NCBI GenBank assembly: GCA_013397935.1 | Contig: VZRN01011464.1 | Coordinates: 5,498,489-5,562,488 of the forward strand | DNA length: 64,000 nt | Direction: 5' to 3' | Source of the DNA: Dasyornis broadbenti | Taxonomy: Eukaryota > Chordata > Aves > Passeriformes > Dasyornithidae | Notes under the pieces: generated by a model | Database searches by the model: none | Told to the model about the DNA's origin: nothing | Seen by the model: the letters and a program-made list of their open reading frames with translations, nothing else | Translations under genes and position numbers: made by a program | Shown: in pieces, positions 41,401 to 51,200 of the stretch | Layout: the number at the start of each line of letters is the position of its first letter | Position numbering within the stretch: the stretch's first letter is position 1

Positions 41401-43519
41401 GCAGATGTTATTCCCTCCAAGATAAAACTCTAGGGATTAGGCAGAATTTGCCAAAACTGGAATCAACTGATATTCTGACAGGCCTTTGAGAAATTCTCAG
41501 CAAGGTCTGAATTACAGGCTAACAGACTAAATCATTGCACAGAGAATAAAAGTTTTTTCTTTATTTCTATCCTTGGAAATTCAGTGTGATTGATGGAAGA
41601 TAGAAGTTCTCCTTCCTGAGGCTTTGCCTCCATGTGCCTGTGGGGAGGACTTGTTGACTGTATCAGGAATGTTGGACTCCACTTCCCTGCGGTGCCAGTG
41701 TGCCAGTACTGCATCCACACAACAGGGATTTCTGCTCCAGGAGCAATGCCAGACTGAAATGCTCTCAATGTGTCTACATGACCTTTCCTTACATGGCTGA
41801 ACCCCAAGGTTTGGTCATAAAAGGAAAATATTTTTTACATTTCCCAATAGCAATAAAAAAATGACTAAGCAGCTAAGAAAAGGTTCAGGTTTTTTTTGGG
41901 TTTTTTTTTTTTTTTTTTCCTGGTTTTTTTAATGTCTTTGCAAGTTGAACATTTCTTTTGTAACAATCAAGGTCAGATCTGGCATCTGTTTTGAGAAAAT
42001 AAAACTAAGATAGGACATCTTATCACATATAACTCAAATGGTGCTTGGTTTCCACTGTCATAAAGAAAATACCAGAGCCTCTTTGTTCTACTAGTCTATA
42101 CTATTATATTACCAAAAAAAAAAAAAAAAAAAAAAAAAATTTTGCAATCCNNNNNNNAAAAAAGAATTTTGCAATGCCTATTTCAAGAGAAAGGGTGTCA
42201 TACTCACAATTCTAGCAGGGTTTTCATAACTGATTCCTAACTTTGTCATTGCTTTCACAATAGCCAGGATAGACTGCACTGCATTACTGTAAACGATAGG
42301 TCTGAACTCCATGCGTTCCTCATAGGTGAAACCATCTTTATGGATGATCCTGGTGAAAAAAAAAACAACAAAAGCTTTATGGGACCCATTTAAAAAAAGA
42401 AAAAAAGGAGTGAAAAGTTGGATCAGGTGCTTTTGTGATTGGTGTGAGAAAGAACTGAACACATTTGGCCCTTGGAAAAGCATTTATCAATGGTTGATCT
42501 GCTTATTCTGCTAGAACAGAGAAACAGCAGTTTCTGTGTATATGTGAGGTTAAATGTCTGCACCCAGTCTGCATGAATAGATGCTGGTTTTTACCCCTTG
42601 TAAGTTAATTTAAGACAAAATATGATTCTAAAACAGGATCAAGGCCCATCCATGTAGATAAAGGGCAAGATGTATTTCTGTACTTAGATCCCAAATCTTT
42701 TATTATGGGAAACTACAATATTAGTCATGGGCTGTCATGTTGTTTCAATCATTCTCATTTTTATCCAGAATCTTACCTAGCTAGAAAAATTATTACAAAA
42801 AGTGTTCCAACACTGTGAGGCACTTATCAAGAAAACAAGGAAAAAGATCTTTAATTTTTCTTTGTACATGAGCTACAGTTCCTAGTTTTAGCAAAGTCTT
42901 AGGCTTTGGAGATACACATTTTACTCCAGTGGGTAAAGAGCCTTAGTAATCAATTTCGGTAATCAAATTCTGACAGAAGGATTAGAATTTCATAATCTTC
43001 CTTGACTGGAGAATGGCATGTGGTTAAAGTTCTCCAAATCAGTGTGCAGATTATATCATGGCTTAGAGACATCTTTTCTGTGAGTTGTGAAAAAGGATGA
43101 AATCTTCACTTATTTTGGCCTGGTGTGCGCTCAATGAACAGACACTGTAATGCTTTGGCTGCTGCTGGAACCAAGGCTCTTTTCTTCCTCACCTCAGCTG
43201 GTCATAGATGAAGGCCAGGTTATTAAATACAGAATTTTTGGGCTTTGGTGTTTTACCCCATCTTGCCTGAGATACAGTCTGGACAGAGTTACCCAAGGGG
43301 CCAAATCAACCTTGTCAGAAAATAATTCACTCATGTACACACACACAAAACCCAGATGACAACTGATGTGTCTTAACATCTCCCTGATTTATGGATGTCA
43401 GAAAACTGAAACGTTGCATTCCTGTGCCTGTAAGAATAGCATCTGTAGGAAAAAAAGAGCTTTCTAAAATGTTTTCTTAATTACTTCTAGGTCAGGCAAA
43501 TCCATGAACTAGATTTTGA

Positions 43520-43561
<42 letters not shown>

Positions 43562-45176
43562 AGCAGCTTGCAATGGGCCAGATACTGTTNTTTTTTTTGG
43601 GATGCTGTTTTCATCATGAATTCAAATGAATTCTGCAAGATTCAAAGGAATCCTATAGAACTTGGGAGAAGGAAAAAGGAGAGCTCATGGAGTAGAGACC
43701 TCTCCATTGTATGGATGCAGCCTCCTGGGGTTTTTATTCTCAGCAGGAGGGCCTCTCATCAGATAGATGGCTTTGATTGAATCTCAACAGGCATGAAGAG
43801 TTACCAAATATTTTGCTTCCTGCTTTTCATTCACGGAATCATTTGTAGAAGCATCCTACTGCTGACTTAGAGCAGAACACAGAGATATCTAACTTGGTTT
43901 CAAAAAAGCTAGATTGCACATTGGAAATTATGTAGTTAGAAGCACAGCGCTCCAGCAATATTTTTTTTACTTTTTAGTAACCTCATAAACATCCTCATCT
44001 TTTTAGGGCCTTGCAGAACATCTGTATTTTGAGTATCAGAAAATATTTTGCAAAGCTTAGTGGATGGATATAACTTCGAAATCTTCAGACTGAAAAAAAT
44101 GAAGTGTATTAATTAGAAAATTACCTTAATAGGAGTAAAATTACCATGATTTTGGTAGAAAATGTATTTTAAGCAAAACTATTTCTTTTGTAAACAGCTA
44201 TTAGTGTTCTTTAGAAAATGTTATGCTTCACTGAAAAAAATCAACAACTGATATTGGGGGGGGGGGTTTAACTGAAAAAAAAAAATCCCTTTAAAAGAAG
44301 ACCTTCGTTGTGAGGAAAGATGACAATTTGTATGAAAAAAACCACAATTTTTGTGAACAGTTTTCCTATAAAATAATTCATATTGGTGATCAGGTTGACA
44401 GCTCATAAATGTACAGGTCTTTATGTATAACTTTCAGCTTTGCAATGTTGTCCCCCTCCTCCACGCTGTTAAGGCTTATCAGCCTTCTTAAGGTGGTCAG
44501 TTCAGAGGAACATCTTTAATCTGCTCCTGCTTGTGTACAGCTTTGAGCACAGAACTCCTCAATGATTTGCTGAATAGGGAGGGTCTCCTGAATGGAACTC
44601 AAAGCAGAAATAAACTTATCTACTATTTAACTGGGAAAAAAAATTAGCAAAGTATTTGATGGATGGTTCTGAATCTACTTTATTACAAAATGAGCTGTTT
44701 AAATAGTAGAAATTTGTTCTTATGACATAATAGTTTTTACTTAACTCTTTAGAATGCATTGCTGAATGTATTAAGTAGATAAAGGAACTTAAATTCGGAA
44801 TAGTATCACTGATATGGTAAACAGGTTTCTTGATTTTTACATGGGAAGAGATAGGTGCTTATGAAGCGGGGTCAAATCTAAACAGCTGCAATTCCTGTAT
44901 CATTTTCTTCTGTATTTGGGCAGGTTTAGGAATCAGAGCTGGACACCATCTATGGCAATAAGACTGGACACCACAGCAATATTGTATCAGGCGACGCAGT
45001 AAAAGAGGGCTTTTGCTACCAGCGTAAGTATGGTCCCTTGGACTTGGGTGGATTAATTATTTAAACCAGACGCATCATTAACATTTCGGCTATCCACAAA
45101 AGGAAAACATAAATGAATTTCGTTGCAATGTGGCTTACTTTATAGGAAAATACTGTCAAACTAAATTGCAAATGAG

Positions 45177-45213
<37 letters not shown>

Positions 45214-48200
45214 AGAGATTTGACCTTCCTCTGAAGCCAGGGGAAGTGAAGGTCCTGACTTCAGACTGTGATGCACCTTGTGCACTTTAAACAAACAGCT
45301 ACAAGTATACTTGCAGTAGAGTTATGATGCACTCGCAATATCTCTGTAACCAGATACTCAGTCCAAATTCAAACAGGGGTTTCTGCACATGAGCTGGGTT
45401 TTTTTTTCCAGATTGATTATTGTATGGAAACTTTTTGTGTTGATAATTTTCTTGCTAAAAAACATCTCTTACAACCACCCTACCCATGGTCCCTACCCGT
45501 GATGGGTAGTAACTTCTCACTGAGCAGGCTGGCGGCTAAAGATGCTCTCCCCTGGCCTATGGGTGACTTTTTTAACCTCGGCAGGATCTCTGGAAACCAA
45601 GAATGATCTATAGAGGCCAATTTGGGCGGGAAAAAAACACCCAAGAAACAAGAAAGAAAAAACCTAAAAACCCCACCCCCCAAAAAACCCAGAAAGAATA
45701 TTGTCTTTGTTCTATTGTACAATGTGAATATTTCAATATTTTCTCTTGAAAGACAGTGAAATCAAAGGAAATTAATAGGCACCAAAATAAACTTGAATGA
45801 AGAGAGATGATTCACATCACCTGTAATTAAACTGTGGAACCACTTGCTGTAGAATGCTGTGGATGTTATTATTTTACATTGGTTCAAAAAAAGATTCAGG
45901 GGGAACACAGACACGAATTAACTGAGGGCCACTACAGGGACAGAGTGGTGCTGTCTGTGATTCAGGATGGTTCCCAAGCCACAGATCATCAGATACTTCC
46001 AGGGTGTGCAACAAAAGTGTGTTGGCTTGTCTTGTCTGATGATCTTCTGCAAACATCCTTCACTGGCATTGGCTGGAGACAGGGTCTGCCAGGTGGATCT
46101 GCCATTTCTGGTTGTCTCCTACAGGCGTGTTTCCACTATAGTAACTCCCAAAAAAGCCAAGGAAGCAGATCCCCTGGTCTTCGTGCATGGGCCCAGTGCA
46201 TAATTTGGTAAGTCAGATTTGATTACCAATCCACCTGTGTGCCTCAGTGACTTTGTGTTTTTCTTCATTGTGTGGTTGAATGGGAACTTGATTTGAATGA
46301 TGTTTCTTTGCATTTTATTCAAATAAGCATAAATATTGTAATAAGACATTAGCTAGACAGCTTATACTACAAATACCAAATTCAACAACTGATAAGCATA
46401 TTCAGATACTTACTTCATTTGCTTTACAATAGTGCTCTTTCCTGATTCTCCAGCACCTGCAGAAGAGGAATGTTGAGAAGATATGATTGATAGATGAATA
46501 AGAAGCAAGTATTAAAAATAACTCTCTGGAACACAGAATTTTCCATCTCTGAGGAGAAGTAAGAGATGTTGTAGTTTTTCATTTTACTAAGTATAAACCA
46601 TCCCCAATGTCCATTTGAATTTAAAAAGAACAAAATCTTGCTAAAAGTATTAATACTGAAGAGGAAAGGGACGCTTGAAAAGAAGTGAATATTCAGTCAA
46701 TTAAGAGGAAATTACAGAACTTTTAATTAGCAAGTAAATAAAATATGGATAATATTTTGATTTCATCTCTGGCAGATGGGCAAGAACACATGAACAAGGT
46801 ACAGCATCTAACAGTGTTGTGTTTATTGCCTGATTTGTATCTGCTCATTTAATGTGTATTATGACCTTTTGTAAGCCAAGTGAGCCAGCTCCATGCCCTT
46901 TAGCCAGCTTCCATGGGCAACTGGAGAACCAGAGCGTAAAGACTTGCATGGGGTCTAGCTCAAAGGCAGCACGTGTGCAAAAGTCTTGACACTGTTTTTT
47001 TGTCAGTTCCTCTGCCCCGTGGTCTGCTGCCATGAAGCATTGTGGCTGGAAGTGGCAAACCTGCAGAGCAGTGCAACAGTTCCAGCTTGGGAATGATTCT
47101 TCAGGAAAACTCCACAGCTGCTGAGGAGGAGCAGACATTTGCCTACTCAGCCAGTTGCAGAACTAGGACATAGGTTTGGCCAGATTATGTGCAATTAATT
47201 TGCCCTCTTATCTCATGGAAAATGAGTAAACACAATGCAAAGTGTCTCCATTGCAAATCAACATGAGTAACTATCATCTTTGGTCAGTGAGAGTGATGAG
47301 GGTTGGCAAGAGCTGCCAAAAAAGAGATGGATTTTTAAAGCACCTGAAGAGAGGATTTAACTGTGAATACATGGGACAGGATTCACAGAATCAGACTGTA
47401 TGCTGGTCCTGCGCAAGACACTCCAAGAATCACGCCATGTGCCTGAGACCATTGTCCAAACACTTGAACTCTGTCAGGCTTGGTGCTGTGACCATTTCTC
47501 TGGGGACTCTATTCCAGAACCCAATCACGCTCTGGGGGAAGAACCTTTTCCTAATATTCAACCTAAACCTCCCCTGACACAACTTCATGCTCCTTCCTTG
47601 AGTCCTGCCACTGGTCATGAGAGTGAAGCAATCAGTACCTGACCGTCTGTTTCCCCTCATGAAGGTGTTGAAGACTGCAATGAGGTCTCCCCTCAGTCTC
47701 CTCTTCTCCAGGCTGAACAGATCTCAGCTGCTCCTCATATGGATTCCCCTCCTGACCCTTCACTATCCTCCTGGTCCCCCTTTGGACACTCTGACAACTT
47801 AATGTCTTTTTTTATATTATGCTGCCCAAAACTGCACACAGGACTGAGGTCACAAATTTCCATCATATTTTTAGGAAACTGTATGAACTATCTGTTCCCA
47901 GAATTTGTGTTCCCTTTTCCAGCTGGCCATGCCATGCCTGATGGTCCCCACAACAGGGCTGGTGCTCCTGGCTGCCAGGGCACTGCAGACTCATATTCAG
48001 CTTGCCATTGACCAGGACTCCCAGTCCCTTTCTGCAGTTGCTGTCCAGCCTCTCATTCCCGAGTCTATGCAGAGAACCAGAATTGCCCCATCCCAGGTGC
48101 AGAATCTGGCACTTTCCCTGGATGAATTTCATATGGTTGGTGATTGTCCAATTCTCTAATTTGTTGAGATCTCTCTGCAGGCCCTCTCTGCCCTGGGTGG

Positions 48201-51200
48201 ATTTGACAGCTCCTCCTAATGTAGTTTTGATGGCAAACCTCCTTAGTATTCCTTCAAGTCCTGTACCCAAGTCATTTAAGAAGACGTTGAAGAGAACCAG
48301 GGTGAAGATGGAGCCCTGTGGAGCCCCACCAGTGACAGGTCACCAGACTGATGTCCCCCCATTCAGTGTAACCTTTGTGCCTGACCCATGAGCCAGTTGC
48401 TCACCCATCGTGGAACTCAGTTATCCAGAAGCGGACATTTTGTCAAGAAGGATCCCGCAAGAGAAAGTATCAAAAGCTCTCCTGAAATACAAAAAGATTC
48501 AACACTGCTTTTCTCTTTGTAGATTACCTTTTCTCTCACGGCATGGTGTCAAATACTTCTGACAAAAACCAGATCTGAGGCCTAGATTTTTTAAAGGACT
48601 TCTCAATGAATGGAAAAAACTGATTAGAGACTTTCCAAACCCATTTTGTAAAGGTAAAAATATTCAAGTGACAGTGATTAATTTACTCAAATGAATCACA
48701 AAAGACAGCAAACCATACGCAAAGCATTTTCTGAAACTCATGATGTGAATGGTAGAAAGCGTGAGAGAAAAACAAGCCCATGCAAAATGGGCTGATGCTG
48801 CCATCTGCCACAGTTTGGAAAAAATGCAAATTTGTTGTAGATCATTTATGATCTTTTCAGTGACCTTCTGAAGAATTTCAGGTAAAGCCCTGTCAGCAAG
48901 GTGGTGTTTGCTACACTTTTTGTAGGGAAGAGAAGAGGCTGTACTGCGAAGTCATACATTCACCTCATAGAAAGATGCCAGGAAACATAATATAGTAAAT
49001 AACTTCTCTTCCAGATCTGAAAGGCAGTGTTAAAATAGAGTGAGAGGCATAATTTATATATTTTGGATGCATTTTTTTACCTCTGCTCATCTTTAATTTT
49101 TTTATCCAATAATGTTTTTATCTAAACAACAGACAACTTTCAGGCTTTGGCTTCACCCTGGAGTATCATCTTAGCTGTAGCAGCATTTTCACCCCAGGAA
49201 GTGGGTCAGGAACAATTTGCTTTGCACATGCTTTCTTTATTCCTTCCCTTTACCATGCAACCCTCCTCCTTTGGCCAATCCCTGGGTTGGGAGAACAAGG
49301 ATAAGGCTGCATTTCCACATAATGCAGTAGATTTCTACTTCCAGAAATAGTGGCAAAAGTGCATCACAAAAGACTTTATATGACTACACAGAGAGCTGAA
49401 GGCATCTTCTTCAAGCCCAGATTTTCTGAATCAAAGACAAGCACTTAGGCCAAAAATTCTTGTCCTAAAGCTCAGGAAGGACTTAATCAGTTTTGGAAAA
49501 CTCTGTCAGCTGTGAAGATTTCTAGCTCAGACTGAGGGGTATTAGTGATAATATGTCATAGCCATAGTTTATATTTCACAAATTTAAGATCATGCTTAAA
49601 AGTACTTCTCATTTCTATCTCGATTTCCTTGACATGGATAACTGCACAGAAAATACGGGCACAAAAGTCTCAGTCAATGCCTGAAACTCTGACACTGCTC
49701 CTGAGAGCTGAAAGATGTCCTCACCACCAGTAAGACCAACACTCCTCCCCAGAGATCACATCCATTGTGCCACAGGGCATTCCACATTCACCTTGAGTGA
49801 GGTGCTGAACTCTGGCTGGCTGTAACCTGCATCTCATCTTGCTTTGGGTATTCCAGAACTGTATCCCACTGTGTCCCAAGCTCATCACGGGTCTGGGCAC
49901 CCTGGGCCTGAAGACAGGCTCAGAAAGAACAGGCATACAGCATGGTTGCAAAGGAGCTGTCCCCCCGCAGCTTGACACAAATCTCCCTGCTGCTCTGGGA
50001 GTGCTCAACCTGTTCCCTGCAGGACACTAAGGCAAATAGACACAGCAGAAATAGAGAAAAAAATGGAAATCCTGTGAGAATCTCTCAGATTCAAGGGGAA
50101 ACAGAACCCAGGTCCTCAGCTGTAACTTGACATTATTGTTTTTCTAAGCATTATTGTTTTTCTATTTTTTTTTGTTTGAATAGTTGTGGAGAGTACAAGC
50201 TTTCAAGATTAGCATCTGCTGAGACATTGAGGAAGATTCTTTGTATATATTAAGGTGCTTTTGTGTCTCAGATAAAGAATTATTTTCTTTTTACTGTTAT
50301 TAAGCATGTGGAAGGAAAGGTATAGTTTAAGAAAGTTTCCAGAATTAAACTTAAGGAAATAAAAAACCCCTACTGAATACTTTGCTTGAAACTTGTCAAA
50401 AAAATACACTGACAATGACATAAATCACAAAAAGCAGGAAAAGAAAATATTCAAATTAAAAGCAGAAAATGTTTCACACCCCTGCCTGAACCTTGTCTGT
50501 GCCATTCAGAACTCTGGATATCATGAACTAGCGTGGATATCATGTCTTCCTGGTACTCTTTCCAGACTCAACAAACTTATTCTATAAGAGAAAAAAAACT
50601 AGATAAAAAAATTCTAAGGTCTAACCCTCTTGAGAGAATAAAGTCACTAAATGTTGCCCTGCTCTCCAAAAAGAAAATCACTGTGTTCCCATCAATAGGA
50701 TTATCATGGTGTCTTTGTGCTCAAAGCCTGTGTTTCCAGGACAGGTGTTAATAACATGAATTTAAGCTTCAGTACAACAGTGACTGATTCATTTAACTGG
50801 TTTTAAATATCTGTACTATAAATGTCTACATTCAGATTACTTACCAGAGACCTCTTATAGTCAGTGGAGAAAAAAATTTGCTACAAAACTAAACCAAACA
50901 TCTTCAATTTCTATTCCCCTGAAGCAGATGTTTAAATTAAATTGTGTGAATTGTGACCCAAAAGGGAGTAAAGTGAGATGAGGATGACCAACTTTATTGA
51001 GGGTGGATTTTGTCCTGACACTGAAAACTGTAGACAATGAGACATGGAGTAATACTTTGAAAATAAATGAGTTAAAAATTTTAATGATTATTTAAATTGA
51101 ATGTCAGTTCTTATTCCTGTGAAACATCACTGTGAGCATCAGCTATTTTGGCCATATTCTGAATGTGCTGTGTACTTTGCACAGCTTAAACTGCAAGTTG

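Noticed and set aside
44256..44266. Run of 11 G as a possible G-quadruplex
   Set aside because: It is a single run without further G tracts nearby and is more likely a homopolymer, possibly mis-sized.
45480..45509. Inverted repeat CTACCCAT ... ATGGGTAG
   Set aside because: The 8-base stem and 14-base loop lie in an intron with no T-run or other context. This is common by chance.
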